A stretch of DNA of 64,000 nucleotides from Pirellula sp. GTDB lineage: Bacteria; Planctomycetota; Planctomycetia; Pirellulales; PNKZ01. The stretch's first letter is position 1. Each line of letters opens with the position of its first letter. Below are positions 43,910-53,324 of the stretch, piece after piece. The notes under the pieces were generated by a model. That model saw only the letters and a program-made list of their open reading frames with translations. It was not told where the DNA came from and searched no databases. The translations under genes were made by a program, and so were the position numbers. Where the stretch lies: NCBI GenBank assembly GCA_013822735.1, contig PNKZ01000010.1:62001-126000 (forward strand), written 5' to 3'.

Positions 43910-45106
43910 CGAAGGCGCATTCGTCGACGTATTGCCGACAGGCGTCGCCGAACACGCCTCCGATGAAAAGTCGGCGTTGTACTCGGCGAGCGCCGCCTCG
44001 ACGTCGGTGAACGCTTCCTTCATCCGCCAAGCAAGTCCGCGCCAAGACGAAGTGTTCGCATGCGGCAGACGATAGATCGGTTCGAGTCGGGTGCGTAGCG
44101 GCTCTTTCGCCTTGAGCGAACCGGGGCCGAGGTCGATGAGCTTGTCGCCGCGGGCGATGGAGTCTTCCAGCACATGCATATACATGATGTTGCCGACGCC
44201 GTCTTTCGAAAGGCTCGCATCGAAGCCGGTGCGCAGGCCGAACAGCGTGTCGGCCCGACGATAGGCGTAAAAGAATGCCAGCGGCTTATCGTCGAGATAC
44301 AGCAAGTTCACATCGGCCGCGCCCGAGCGGCACGCGGTTTCGTGCATGGCGCGCAGGAACGGCCGGATGGGCTCGTGCGTGAGCGTGGTGCCGGAAGTCG
44401 ACGAGCCTTGCCAACTCCGTCGAGCGATCGACTCGCAATGGTCGTACAGATCCCATCGCGGATCGGCGTCCACATCGGAGTTGCCTGTGACGCTCACTCC
44501 GCGCGGCACATAGCGAACGTAGCGCAATTCACCCCGCTCGCGCGCGCGCCGGAGCCAGCGACCATAGTGAGTGCGCCATCGGCGGCCACGCGAATCGAGA
44601 TAATCGTCGAACGATTTCGGCAGATCAATCAAGGACGTGTGATCGACGATGCGAGGCACCGGCGCGAAGCCGGCCGTCGTCATGACGGCGACCGTGTCCG
44701 CCGGATCAATCACGGCGGGAGGCGCGAAACGGAGATCGAGCAGATCCCAATCGCGCCGGGCATCCGAAAGATGCTCAAGCGCCGCGGCGAGACTTGCGCG
44801 CGGTTGCGGGCCGACAGGGCCGTAGTACGTGCCCCAGTAGGCCATCGGATACGTGAGTACGCGCGCGGCGCCCAACTTCGTCGGCTCCGTAATCAGGGTG
44901 AGCGGAACAATACCGGTAACCCCGTTTCCCTCTCGGATAATCAGGACGCGCAGCGATTGCCCCTCGCCGTAGAACCGCCAATAAGTTTCGAGCCAATCGA
45001 ACGAATGAAAGAACGACGCTCCAGGCGTTTGCGCGTAGAGTCGGTTCCAATCGTCGCGCAGGGAAGCGACGGCGGACCAATCGTGCAATGCATCAACGTG
45101 CGACAT
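43892..45106 (-). CDS. GNAT-type acyltransferase, CelD/BioF2-like
   Basis: This 404-residue protein fits the double-GNAT family used in cellulose or exopolysaccharide operons and peptidyl transfer (CelD/FemAB-like, PF13480 type). Visible stretches are SFFHSFDWLETYWRFYGEGQ, LLDLRFAPPAV, SFDDYLDSRGRRWRTHYGRW and the second GNAT core VNLLYLDDKPLAFFYAYR with LIDLGPGSLKAKEPL. It probably transfers an acyl or aminoacyl group to a cell-surface component; substrate unknown. It is alone on the minus strand before yraN and overlaps the zinc-ribbon gene at its 3' end. Confidence 0.8.
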   Translation of the reverse strand: MSHVDALHDWSAVASLRDDWNRLYAQTPGASFFHSFDWLETYWRFYGEGQSLRVLIIREGNGVTGIVPLTLITEPTKLGAARVLTYPMAYWGTYYGPVGPQPRASLAAALEHLSDARRDWDLLDLRFAPPAVIDPADTVAVMTTAGFAPVPRIVDHTSLIDLPKSFDDYLDSRGRRWRTHYGRWLRRARERGELRYVRYVPRGVSVTGNSDVDADPRWDLYDHCESIARRSWQGSSTSGTTLTHEPIRPFLRAMHETACRSGAADVNLLYLDDKPLAFFYAYRRADTLFGLRTGFDASLSKDGVGNIMYMHVLEDSIARGDKLIDLGPGSLKAKEPLRTRLEPIYRLPHANTSSWRGLAWRMKEAFTDVEAALAEYNADFSSEACSATPVGNTSTNAPSLVHQL

Positions 45107-45234
45107 GGAGCGATCGGCCTGGGCGTGAGAGTTCGCCGCGACGCACTCAAGCGTCCGCCGGCGTGCTTCAAATCTAGCTCAGGCGGAAAGCCGCGAAGGA
45201 TGGAGCTATGACGGCCGTGCCGGATATGCGGGCC

Positions 45235-45681
45235 TTACGAGAACATTCCGCCGAAATCGCGGGCCTCGAAAGCACTGCGGATGTGCGAGATTTGCGGGGC
45301 CGCGTCGCCCGCCGGCCAGAGCACGGCCACGACGTCGAAGCGGCAGCGGCGGTCCAACAAGCGCCGCAACTTGAGATATTGCAGCGCAGCGCGCGTCATG
45401 CGACTTTGCTTTTTCCGATCGACCGCCTCGCTCGGCGTGCCGCGATGATCGGAACGCCGCGTCTTCACTTCGACGAAGACCAAGGTATCGCCGTCGAGCG
45501 CGATCAGATCCAACTCGCCGGTCGGGAAGCGAACGCCGCGGTCCAGTATGCGCAGCCCGGCGGATTGCAGATGCCGGGCGGCCAAATCCTCGCCCTGCGC
45601 ACCGAGCCGTCCGTCGGCCGGCGTGCGAGCGAATCGCAGCCGCCGAATAATCGTAGTCCAAGCGTCGGCGAGCCAGCGCAT
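45235..45681 (-). CDS. yraN: YraN/UPF0102 family nuclease-like protein
   Basis: The 148-residue protein has the restriction-endonuclease-like core of UPF0102: GAQGEDLAARHLQSAGLRIL, GELDLIALDGDTLVFVEVKT and RKKQSRMTRAALQYL. The E-x-K pair in FVEVKTR is the putative catalytic centre. I chose the ATG at 45681 because homology begins soon after; an ATG at 45732 would add 17 residues. It is the last gene in the ffh-rpsP-trmD-rplS-yraN order, a common bacterial arrangement. Function remains poorly defined. Confidence 0.88.
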   Translation of the reverse strand: MRWLADAWTTIIRRLRFARTPADGRLGAQGEDLAARHLQSAGLRILDRGVRFPTGELDLIALDGDTLVFVEVKTRRSDHRGTPSEAVDRKKQSRMTRAALQYLKLRRLLDRRCRFDVVAVLWPAGDAAPQISHIRSAFEARDFGGMFS

Positions 45682-45765
45682 GGTCGGACCTTGTTTGACG
45701 GCGCGGTTTCGACGCGGCGGCGGAGCTTGCATCTCCGACCGCCGACGACCACGGTTTCAAAAGCC

Positions 45766-46137
45766 TTACTTCGAGCCTTGCTCGGAGACCTTTTCGCGCA
45801 GACGGGTCGACTTGCCGACCCGATCGCGGAGGTAGTACAGCTTCGCGCGACGGGCGATGCCCGAGCGCTTCACTTCGACCTTGGCGATCTTCGGCGAGTG
45901 CAACGGAAACTTACGTTCGACGCCTTCGCCTTGGACGATGCGACGAACCGTGAAGTTGGCGCGGCTGCCGGCTCCGGCGCGGGCGATCACCAAACCGTTG
46001 AAGATTTGGATACGTTCCTTATCGCCTTCGAGGATCCGCGTGTGCACGTCGACCGTGTCGCCGATGTCGAACTGCGGCACGTCGGCCGTTTCTTTCAGGC
46101 TGCTCTTTTCCACCATCGCAAGGATTTGCTTACTCAT
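45766..46137 (-). CDS. rplS: Ribosomal protein bL19
   Basis: The 123-residue protein matches L19, at the interface of the 30S and 50S subunits. Signatures are PQFDIGDTVDVHTRILEGDK, ERIQIFNGLVIARAG, NFTVRRIVQGEGVERKFPLH and AKLYYLRDRVGKSTRLRE. Length is typical. It follows trmD by about 129 bp and precedes yraN. Confidence 0.96.
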   Translation of the reverse strand: MSKQILAMVEKSSLKETADVPQFDIGDTVDVHTRILEGDKERIQIFNGLVIARAGAGSRANFTVRRIVQGEGVERKFPLHSPKIAKVEVKRSGIARRAKLYYLRDRVGKSTRLREKVSEQGSK

Positions 46138-46266
46138 CGTTCGTTCCTTTCTCGGCCGAAGTCGATTGCTCGCGAAAAGGCTCGCAAGCGGAATGTCGTT
46201 CGGCGAAATCTAAATGCTATCGGTTCGTTCTGGTTCGAATGTTTTGTAGGGAAGTCGGCTTCGGCT

Positions 46267-46962
46267 CTACGGCGATTGGTCGGAGAGGAGGTCAGCCCTG
46301 CGCTCGCGAGTCCGTTGCAAACTCTGTTCTTCGCGCCAGGCGGCAATCGCTCCGTGATCGCCGCTCAGCAATATCTCGGGAACTGCGTGCCCGCGAAACT
46401 CTCGCGGGCGGGTGTATTGTGCGAACTCCAGCTTGCGATTGCCCGACGAAAACGAGTCGTCGACGCAACTGCGCTGATCGCCCAATACCCCCGGGACCAA
46501 GCGTATGCAGGCGTCGATGATGGTCATCGCGGCGACTTCCCCACCGTTGAGGATGTAGTCGCCGACCGAGATTTCATCCGGCCGGAGCACGCTCTTGATC
46601 CGCTCGTCAAACCCTTCGTAGCGTCCGCAAAGCAGCACCAGCCGCTTGTAGGTCGCCAACTCTTCCACCGTTTCCTGCCGCAACGTTCTCCCTTGCGGGG
46701 AGAGCATTACGAGATGTCCCGGCTCGTCGGCCGCGGCTTGCACCGCCTCGACGCACTCCACGACCGGCTTGGCCATCAACACCATGCCGGGACCGCCGCC
46801 GAAGGGGCGATCGTCGACATGTCGATGCTTACCTTCGGCCCAATCGCGGATGTCGTGCAGTCGTACTTCGACCAGCCCGCGCTCGATGCCGTCGTGCAAC
46901 AAACTCTGACCGAGATAGCCCGAAAAGATTCCGGGGAACAGGGTCAGCACGTCAAATCGCAT
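46267..46962 (-). CDS. trmD: tRNA (guanine-37-N1)-methyltransferase
   Basis: This 231-residue SPOUT methyltransferase makes m1G37 in tRNA and prevents frameshifting. The start MRFDVLTLFPGIFSGYLGQS is diagnostic; further motifs are HRHVDDRPFGGGPGMVLM, LCGRYEGFDERI, DYILNGGEVAAM and YTRPREFRGHAVPEILLSGD. The ATG at 46962 begins the family N-terminus; the open frame to 47031 would add 23 non-homologous residues. It lies between rpsP and rplS as in many bacteria. Confidence 0.96.
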   Translation of the reverse strand: MRFDVLTLFPGIFSGYLGQSLLHDGIERGLVEVRLHDIRDWAEGKHRHVDDRPFGGGPGMVLMAKPVVECVEAVQAAADEPGHLVMLSPQGRTLRQETVEELATYKRLVLLCGRYEGFDERIKSVLRPDEISVGDYILNGGEVAAMTIIDACIRLVPGVLGDQRSCVDDSFSSGNRKLEFAQYTRPREFRGHAVPEILLSGDHGAIAAWREEQSLQRTRERRADLLSDQSP

Positions 46963-47040
46963 GGCAACACGCTCGCAGGGCCGACCACGGTACGGCCGTG
47001 GGCGACCGAACGAATCGGCCGCCCGCAACAAACAAAACGA

Positions 47041-47475
47041 CTACTCGGCGGCCGGCGCTTCCGCGGCGGCTTCCGTCGGTGCTTCGGCGGCCGCTTCCGG
47101 AGCCGCTGCTTCCGCAACCGCTTCCGGCTCGTTGGCCGAAAACACGTACACCGCTTCCGGAGCCGGCGGCACGATCTTCGGCATCGACAGCCGAGCGCGA
47201 GCCTCTTCTTGCTCCTTCAAGCGGATGCCTTGAGGACCATACTTCTTGATGAACACGGCGACGTGTTCGCTCGGCTTGGCGCCGACGCCGAGCCAATACG
47301 AAAGCCGCTCTTGGTCCATGACGACGCGGGCGTCGACATCGGGGATCTTCGGATCGTACGTACCGATTTCTTCAATCACCTTGCCATCGCGCGGGCTGCG
47401 CGAATCTACGGCGCAAATGCGGTAGTACGGGCGATGCTTCCGCCCCATCTGCTTCATGCGAATCCTAACTGCCAC
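47041..47475 (-). CDS. rpsP: Ribosomal protein bS16 with Ala/Glu-rich tail
   Basis: The 144-residue protein begins MAVRIRMKQMGRKHRPYYRI, the S16 signature, and continues with IEEIGTYDPK and the WLGVGAKPSEHVA region. The core S16 fold ends near residue 95. Beyond it lies a 45-residue Ala/Glu-rich tail (AEAAAPEAAAEAPTEAAAE), which makes it longer than the usual 80-90 residues. Such tails occur in some high-GC and planctomycete S16 proteins. It is in the ffh-rpsP-trmD operon. Confidence 0.95.
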   Translation of the reverse strand: MAVRIRMKQMGRKHRPYYRICAVDSRSPRDGKVIEEIGTYDPKIPDVDARVVMDQERLSYWLGVGAKPSEHVAVFIKKYGPQGIRLKEQEEARARLSMPKIVPPAPEAVYVFSANEPEAVAEAAAPEAAAEAPTEAAAEAPAAE

Positions 47476-47543
47476 GAAACGTCTCCTCTCAAGCTAACAA
47501 ACTGACTAATGATCCAAATACTTACACAATGACTTACGTTGAA

Positions 47544-49019
47544 CTACTTGCCTTTGTCGCGCTTGCGTTTGCGCAACTCTTTCTCGCGTTGTTTTGCCAG
47601 CTTCTTCCGCTCTTCGGCGGTGAGCCGCTTGCCGGTGCCTTGCTTTTCGCGAGCCAACGAAGCGCCGGGATTCATCATGCCGCCGCGCTGCAGATCGCCG
47701 ATGGCTTTCATGCGGTCGCGCATGCCCATGGTCGCCATCTTCGTCATGAGTTGAGCCATGCCGTCGAACTGCTTGATGAGACCGCTTACTTCCGAAGGAT
47801 CGACCCCCGCACCGGAAGCGATGCGACGGCGACGGCCGGCATCGATCACGCGCGTCGGGTTGCGGCGCTCATCCTGCGTCATCGAGTCGATGATGCCGCC
47901 GATGCGACGCATGTCTCCCTCGTGGTCGGCATCTCCCATCATTTCGGTCATTTGGCTCATGCCGGGAATCATTCCCATCACTTTGCCAAGCGGCCCAAGC
48001 TTACGAGTCTGGTTCAGCATCTTGCGGAAATCGTCGAGCGTAAACTTTCCCTGACGCAGCCGCTCTTCCTGAGCGGCCATTTCGTCTTGGTCGACATTTT
48101 GTTGCGCCGTCTCGATCAGCGTGAGCATATCGCCCATGCCGAGAATGCGGCCCGCCATGCGGTCGGGATGGAACTCTTCGAGCGCGTCGAGATGCTCGCC
48201 GGTGCCCATGAACTTGAGCGGCACGCCGGTGACGGCTTTGACGGAGAGCGCGGCACCGCCGCGAGCGTCGCCGTCGAGCTTTGTCATGATCACGCCGTCG
48301 AGCTCAAGCGCTTCGTTGAACGCTTTGGCGCTGTTCACGGCATCTTGGCCGGTCATGCCGTCGACGACGAGGTAAACCTGACCGGGCTCGACGCGGCGAT
48401 CAATTCGCTTGAGCTGCTCCATCAACTCATCGTCGATGTGCAGACGGCCGGCGGTGTCGAGAATGACCACGTCGGCGCCAAGTTGCTTAGCTTGCTTCAC
48501 GCCGTTCTGGCAAACAACGACCGGATCAGGCTGGCCGGGTTCCGTGTAAACCGGGACGCCGAGTTGGGTGCCGAGAATCTTGAGTTGTTCGATAGCGGCG
48601 GGACGTTGCAAGTCGGCCGCGACCAGCAGCGGCTTCTTGCCTCGCGATGTCAGGAGCTTGGCGAGCTTGCCGCAGGTCGTCGTTTTGCCGGAGCCTTGCA
48701 GACCGCACATCATCAGCACGGTCACTTCGCCACGCAGGTGCAACGAGTGATCGACCGGGCCCATCAGATTGATGAGCTCCTGATGAACGATGCTCACCAA
48801 CTGCTCGGTCGGCCGGAGTGCTTGCAGGACTTTGGCACCGAGGGCCTGCTCGGAGACGCGCCCGACGAAGTCGCGAACAACCGGCAGGCTGACGTCGGCT
48901 TCCAAAAGCGATTGCTCGACCAGCTTCAGGCCGTCGCGCATATTCGCTTCCGTCAACTTGGCCTTACCGGTCAAGGACTTAAACGCAGCGTTCAGGTTCT
49001 TTTGAAGCGAATCAAACAT
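47544..49019 (-). CDS. ffh: Signal recognition particle protein Ffh
   Basis: The 491-residue GTPase delivers nascent membrane proteins to FtsY at the membrane. It has the N domain starting [19 protein letters not shown], the G domain with [34 protein letters not shown] and [12 protein letters not shown], and the Met-rich M domain with GMGDMLTL and MPGMS-like segments. The C-terminus is Lys/Arg-rich. I use the ATG at 49019; the frame continues 23 codons upstream without homology. It heads the operon ffh-rpsP-trmD-rplS-yraN. Confidence 0.96.
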   Translation of the reverse strand: MFDSLQKNLNAAFKSLTGKAKLTEANMRDGLKLVEQSLLEADVSLPVVRDFVGRVSEQALGAKVLQALRPTEQLVSIVHQELINLMGPVDHSLHLRGEVTVLMMCGLQGSGKTTTCGKLAKLLTSRGKKPLLVAADLQRPAAIEQLKILGTQLGVPVYTEPGQPDPVVVCQNGVKQAKQLGADVVILDTAGRLHIDDELMEQLKRIDRRVEPGQVYLVVDGMTGQDAVNSAKAFNEALELDGVIMTKLDGDARGGAALSVKAVTGVPLKFMGTGEHLDALEEFHPDRMAGRILGMGDMLTLIETAQQNVDQDEMAAQEERLRQGKFTLDDFRKMLNQTRKLGPLGKVMGMIPGMSQMTEMMGDADHEGDMRRIGGIIDSMTQDERRNPTRVIDAGRRRRIASGAGVDPSEVSGLIKQFDGMAQLMTKMATMGMRDRMKAIGDLQRGGMMNPGASLAREKQGTGKRLTAEERKKLAKQREKELRKRKRDKGK

Positions 49020-49393
49020 GCAAGCGAATGACGACCAATGAGCCTCAGACCGAACGGACAATAACCGGCTCCCGAAACGAACGCGCACGGCAATACCGCC
49101 ACCCAGGCCGGTCCTCGACGGACAGCCTTGGGGTACGAAGTCGCCCTACGCTTCCCTCGGCGGGAGGCGCGAAACGAACATTCTAGCGAAAAGGCCGCTA
49201 TTTTCGCAATGCACACCGGGGGGATTCCCGCGTAATTCGGCAGACCGGAGACGACTCTTTGCAAAACACGCAAATTTCGCAGACTCCGGGGAGTTTTCGC
49301 GTGTAACCAACAAAAAAAGCCCCGGACCCAAAAAGCTGGGCCCGGGGCTCGAAATCGACAGGTGCCAAGGGCACCCATTTCACGGAAGTCAAA
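49020..49393. promoter_or_regulatory. Intergenic region upstream of ffh, downstream of the PDZ gene
   Basis: This 374 bp stretch should carry the promoter of the ffh operon. It also holds the terminator of the PDZ gene (49312-49349). No other gene is convincing here; short frames on both strands lack homology signals. Confidence 0.5.
49312..49349 (-). terminator. Rho-independent terminator of the PDZ gene
   Basis: Stem AGCCCCGGACCC (49318-49329) with GGGCCCGGGGCT (49338-49349) and an 8-base loop; on the minus strand it is followed by seven T's (49318-49312). It lies 45 bp after the PDZ gene stop. Confidence 0.85.
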
Positions 49394-50686
49394 CTACTGC
49401 TTCGGGGTGACCGAACCGGCAGCCGAACCCGCACCATTGGTCGAGTTGTTGACCGTGCCGCTCGCCGAGTTGCGGGTCGCTTCTACATTGCCGCTGGTGG
49501 CACTGTTGATGGTCCCTTGAGCCGCGCCTTGAGCATTAGGAGCCACCGAACCCGAACGCACGCCGCTCGTCGCATCGCCGACGTTCAAGTCGTTGAGTTG
49601 ATCACGCAGACCTTCGAATCGGCTTCGCAGATCCTGGTCTTGCACCTGACCGGCAAGACGATCAAAGTCGCCGCGCAGTGATTGCAGTTGCGTTTGCAGG
49701 GCCCCGTTGTTCGCATTTTGTCCGTTGTCGCGAATGCTGGTGCGAATTTGAGCGACCTGCTGATTCAAGCGGTTGAAGTCGTTGCGAAGATTGACGGGAA
49801 TCGACGGCGTCGAGATGCCGCGGAAGTCTTGTTCGAAGCGATCAAAGTTCGCCGACAGATTGCCCGTGTTGACGCCGCGGAAACCGCTCGTCTGTTGAGA
49901 CGCGTTCGGAACGTTCAGTTGCAGGTTTTGCAACTGACCATTGCGTTGCACTTGCAGCGTCAACGGACGTCCGGCTTGCGACGCCGATTGAATCGTCTGG
50001 ACCAATTGTTGGTGGGAAGTGATCTTCGTTCCGTTGAGCGATTGAATCACGTCACCAGCTTGCACTCCTCCGAGTTGGGCGATGCCCCCTTGATTGAGAT
50101 CTGTGATCTGCAGACCGTTAGCCATTTCACGAACGTTGATACCCAAAGTCGGACGATTGACGCTCGCGTCGACGTTGGCACCCGCATTCGCACCGACGCC
50201 GGCGGCGTTTTGGCCGGCTTGCGTCGAGAGGCCACCGGCGGTATTTCCTGCCGCATTTACGCCGTCGCGTCCGGCTTGTCCGGCGACACCCCCCGCGGCG
50301 TTGGCTGCGGCTCCCGTTCCTTGACGAACATTCGCGCCCGCTTGGCCGGCGGCGTTGCCTGCGGCGTTAGCGCCTTGGCGAACTTGTCCCGAGGCGGCAC
50401 CGGCGGCGTTTGCTGCGGCATTACCCGGCCGCGTGGTTGCGTTACCGGCCGCGTTGGCGGCTCCTTGCACACCTTGGTTGACGGCTCCGGAAGCGGCACC
50501 AGTCGCACCCCCGGCACCCGTTACGGGACCGACGCCCGGACCGATAGCTCCGCCGCCACCCACGCCCGCGCCACCCGTAGGTGCGCCAACACCGACGCCG
50601 CCGACGCTCACTTGCGCCGAGGCGATACTTGTGCCGAGCATAATCGTCAATGCGGCAAAAATCCGTTGAAAGCTTCTAAGACTCAT
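49394..50686 (-). CDS. Secreted low-complexity protein with PDZ domain
   Basis: The 430-residue protein begins with a signal peptide, MSLRSFQRIFAALTIMLGTS ending near ASA-QV. Residues about 25-170 are Gly/Ala/Asn-rich with repeated NAAGNAAGQ-type units. A PDZ domain follows (about 178-265): PTLGINVREMANGLQI, GGIAQLGGVQAGDVIQSLNG. The C-terminal part has a helical QVAQIRTSIRDNG and LRGDFDRLAGQVQD stretch, possibly coiled-coil, then another Asn/Ser-rich tail. No protease domain is present. It may bind C-terminal peptides in the periplasm. Own terminator downstream. Confidence 0.8.
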   Translation of the reverse strand: MSLRSFQRIFAALTIMLGTSIASAQVSVGGVGVGAPTGGAGVGGGGAIGPGVGPVTGAGGATGAASGAVNQGVQGAANAAGNATTRPGNAAANAAGAASGQVRQGANAAGNAAGQAGANVRQGTGAAANAAGGVAGQAGRDGVNAAGNTAGGLSTQAGQNAAGVGANAGANVDASVNRPTLGINVREMANGLQITDLNQGGIAQLGGVQAGDVIQSLNGTKITSHQQLVQTIQSASQAGRPLTLQVQRNGQLQNLQLNVPNASQQTSGFRGVNTGNLSANFDRFEQDFRGISTPSIPVNLRNDFNRLNQQVAQIRTSIRDNGQNANNGALQTQLQSLRGDFDRLAGQVQDQDLRSRFEGLRDQLNDLNVGDATSGVRSGSVAPNAQGAAQGTINSATSGNVEATRNSASGTVNNSTNGAGSAAGSVTPKQ

Positions 50687-51100
50687 CGTTCGATCTCCTC
50701 AATATATTGGTACGTGCGTCGAATAGTGGCGAGCATGCAAAAACGCTCCCACCCGTATCGACCGGTAGCAGCCATGAGGCGATCACATTTGCAAAGGGCA
50801 TTCCAAGCTTTCGACATGCGGGCGATCGAATGTCGCGCACAATCTGGTCGAAGAGCGCGCCGCGCCGCGTTCCCTCGGCATTTATCGCTCGACGGAAGAG
50901 GCATTCTCTTTTAGTTCGCAAGGCAACGATGGCGCACTGCGAAGAGATTCTCGCGTCGCGACGCGAGCGATGGTCTTCGCTCGCGCAAAGTGAATACGCA
51001 TTTGGCAAACAACGAATCTTAAGCGGTCGTTGTTCTAACCACATTGCGAGTGAGAGCGATCATAGCTCGCAGGCGCAGGATAAGCTTATTGGGATCTTTG
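50687..51100. promoter_or_regulatory. Intergenic region upstream of the PDZ gene
   Basis: This 414 bp space separates the PDZ gene from the upstream GTPase on the same strand. A perfect 18 bp palindrome CTCGCGTCGCGACGCGAG lies at 50950-50967. No convincing gene or promoter was identified. Confidence 0.45.
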
Positions 51101-52098
51101 CTATGCGTGGATTTCGACGACGTCTTTATCGTGCACGATGTGGTCTCCTTTGACCGGCGTGCCGTCATGAACACCGTGCCCCCAAACGCGGGCAAATTTG
51201 AAGTTTGCGGCTACGTCTTTGTGAATTTGCTCGGCGACATCGAGCACCGACTGTCCGCGCCGTACGGTAAATGGCCGCTCGCGATCCGGCTCCTTCGCTT
51301 TCGGATTTTTCGAGTACACGCGCACGACGTCGAGCGCTCGGAAGACGGCGGTTCTCAGCTCCTCCATGCCCGTCCCCTGCTCCGCCGAGATCACATGTTC
51401 AGGAAAATCGAGCGGTACAAACTCGTGCAACATCGCCAACCGATCCGCGGCGTCGGGCAAGTCGATCTTGTTCGCCACGAGCATCGTTTGCGTGAACGAC
51501 AGGCCGACGTCTTCCTCGTCAAGCGACGATGCCTTAGCGAGTCGGGTCTTCGTGGCGTTGAGTCGATTCAGCACGCTTTGGCACTGCTCGATTCCCTCAT
51601 CGGACCCGAGATCGACCATCAGCAACACCACGTCGGCGCCGCGAATCAGCCCTTGCATATAGGGCTCGAACAAATCGTCCGTAATCGGCGGAGTGTCGAT
51701 GAGCTGCACGACGCAATCTTCCCAAGCCATCATGCCGGGGAGCGGAGTCCGCGTGGTGTAAGGATAGGGCGCAACTTCCGGCGTTGCCCTGGTGAGCGAG
51801 GCCAGCAAACGGCTCTTTCCCGCGTTGGGGCCTCCGATAATCAGGCAGGTGCCGGCACCCTGTCGCGGAATGCTCACGCCCGGCTGCGACTTCGCCGCGG
51901 CGGTCTTTTTTCCCCTTCAACTGCTTTCTTCGCCAGACTGATCTTCGTCTTAAGGTCCGATTGCACTTTTTCGGAAGCTTTATGCTTCGGAAGCTCTTTG
52001 TACATCACCTCGAGCCAGCGAAGCTCGTCTTCGGCCGTTGCCGCGCGGCGATACGACTCTTGAGCCTTGAGATACTGCGGCGTGAGATTAACGGCCAT
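51101..52098 (-). pseudogene. TGS-domain GTPase (DRG/Obg-like) split by a frameshift at an A6 tract
   Basis: Two overlapping frames together make one protein. The first (52098 to about 51874) encodes MAVNLTPQYLKAQESYRRAA and a basic helical stretch to VEGEKR. The second (to 51101) encodes a GTPase with SIPRQGAGTCLIIGGPNAGK, the DTPPITDD switch region, VANKIDLPD and a C-terminal TGS-like domain (RPFTVRRGQSVLDVAEQIHK, AARVWG-like end, VHDKDVVEIHA). At GGGGAAAAAAG (about 51913-51923) adding one A, or a -1 slip, joins them as EGEKKTAAAKSQPGVSIPRQ. The cause could be a sequencing error, a real mutation or programmed slippage. Confidence that the two are one gene is good. Confidence 0.75.
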
Positions 52099-52230
52099 CG
52101 TGGATATCGAACTCTTGGAATCTAAGGAACGGGATCGGCTCGCGATTGCCGCCGCCGCTCACGCGAGCGGCGGCCCCGTGAGGCTTCGCCGGCCGACGCC
52201 GAGCAAGCCGGCGCTTCGCCGACGGCACGA

Positions 52231-53289
52231 CTATCGGCTGCCGGAGTCGGCCTGCTTGCGACGGTCGATTTGCTCGCGCAGCCGCTTGAGTTGCGTTTGG
52301 AGCACGTCGCCGGCGGCGGCGGGGTCGAACTCGACCGGTTCGCCTAAAATGCGTTCCAACTGCATGCGAACCAGCGCCCTTTGCTGAGCGTCGGCTCGAC
52401 GAGCGAGAATATACCAAATCTCCGGATCGGCCGAGAGCCAACCGGCCGCCGTGTCCGCGTTGTCCTCGTTCTCTTCAGTTTCATACTGTCGCGCGATGGC
52501 GCGAATGCGATAAATCTGCTCGGCGTCGAGTTGACCGGGGCTCAGGTTCTTCAAATAGGGAACAATCGATTGGCCAAGCTCGCGGAGCTTTCGATCGGCC
52601 TCTTCGCGCTCGAGATACTTGTCGCTTCCCAACTGCGATACCATCGCGGACCAAGCATTGCGATCAAACTTGGCCGAAGCATCCACTTGCTTGTAAAGGG
52701 CCTCTTCCACCGCTCGCGCTTGCGAGACTAGCGGCCAGCCCGGCCGAAGCAATCGCAACAACGGCTCCAGTTCGTTCTTCGCCAATTCAGGCTGATCGAG
52801 CAGCAAATGCCATAGCGAAGACGCTTCGAGTTTGGTCGGATCCGGCCCGAGCACAATGGTGACGTGCCCTTCGGGCGGCTGATGCAGTTCAAACGCCTTG
52901 GCCGTGCTTCCCTCTTTCGGCTCACGCCGCACGCGAAGTTCGTTCCCCGCAGTGAGCAGCACCGACACCTTGAAGCCGTCGGTCGTCAGTTGGTAATCGA
53001 CCGAGGGAGAAACGCCGTTCATGTCGACCTTTAGCGACTCTTGCCGATCTTTCGATTGGCTGGTCGACGAAAAGCTACGACCCGAATAAGACGACGTCGC
53101 AGTAACCCGCCCCCCCGTCAGTCCCACGTGGAGGAACCGCATATTGGTTTGCAACTGCGGGCTCAGTTGCAGTTGCTGAGCAGCGGCATCACTCGGAGTT
53201 AGCGACCCGAGCGCCCATGCGACCAACAGGCCGATGTTGAAGGCGACGGCTCTCGCGGGGATGAGAATCTTCGTCCCTTTGATCATCAC
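52231..53289 (-). CDS. Hypothetical exported protein
   Basis: The 352-residue protein has an N-terminal signal peptide or anchor (AVAFNIGLLVAWALGSL, cleavage near DAAAQQ). The middle part is beta-rich with VDMNGVSPSVDYQLTTDGFK; the C-terminal half is helical and charged, with KYLEREEADRKLRELGQSIV, resembling a HEAT-like short repeat seen in planctomycete proteins. No catalytic motif is visible. It stands between the split GTPase and DedA on the same strand. Function unknown. Confidence 0.75.
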   Translation of the reverse strand: MMIKGTKILIPARAVAFNIGLLVAWALGSLTPSDAAAQQLQLSPQLQTNMRFLHVGLTGGRVTATSSYSGRSFSSTSQSKDRQESLKVDMNGVSPSVDYQLTTDGFKVSVLLTAGNELRVRREPKEGSTAKAFELHQPPEGHVTIVLGPDPTKLEASSLWHLLLDQPELAKNELEPLLRLLRPGWPLVSQARAVEEALYKQVDASAKFDRNAWSAMVSQLGSDKYLEREEADRKLRELGQSIVPYLKNLSPGQLDAEQIYRIRAIARQYETEENEDNADTAAGWLSADPEIWYILARRADAQQRALVRMQLERILGEPVEFDPAAAGDVLQTQLKRLREQIDRRKQADSGSR

Positions 53290-53324
53290 GCACCTCCCTT
53301 AATCAGGTCGCCCGCGTATGCCGA

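Noticed and set aside
45208-47505. 765-codon plus-strand frame across the ribosomal protein region
   Set aside because: It is antisense to yraN, rplS, trmD and rpsP, all clearly recognised; no homology pattern of its own.
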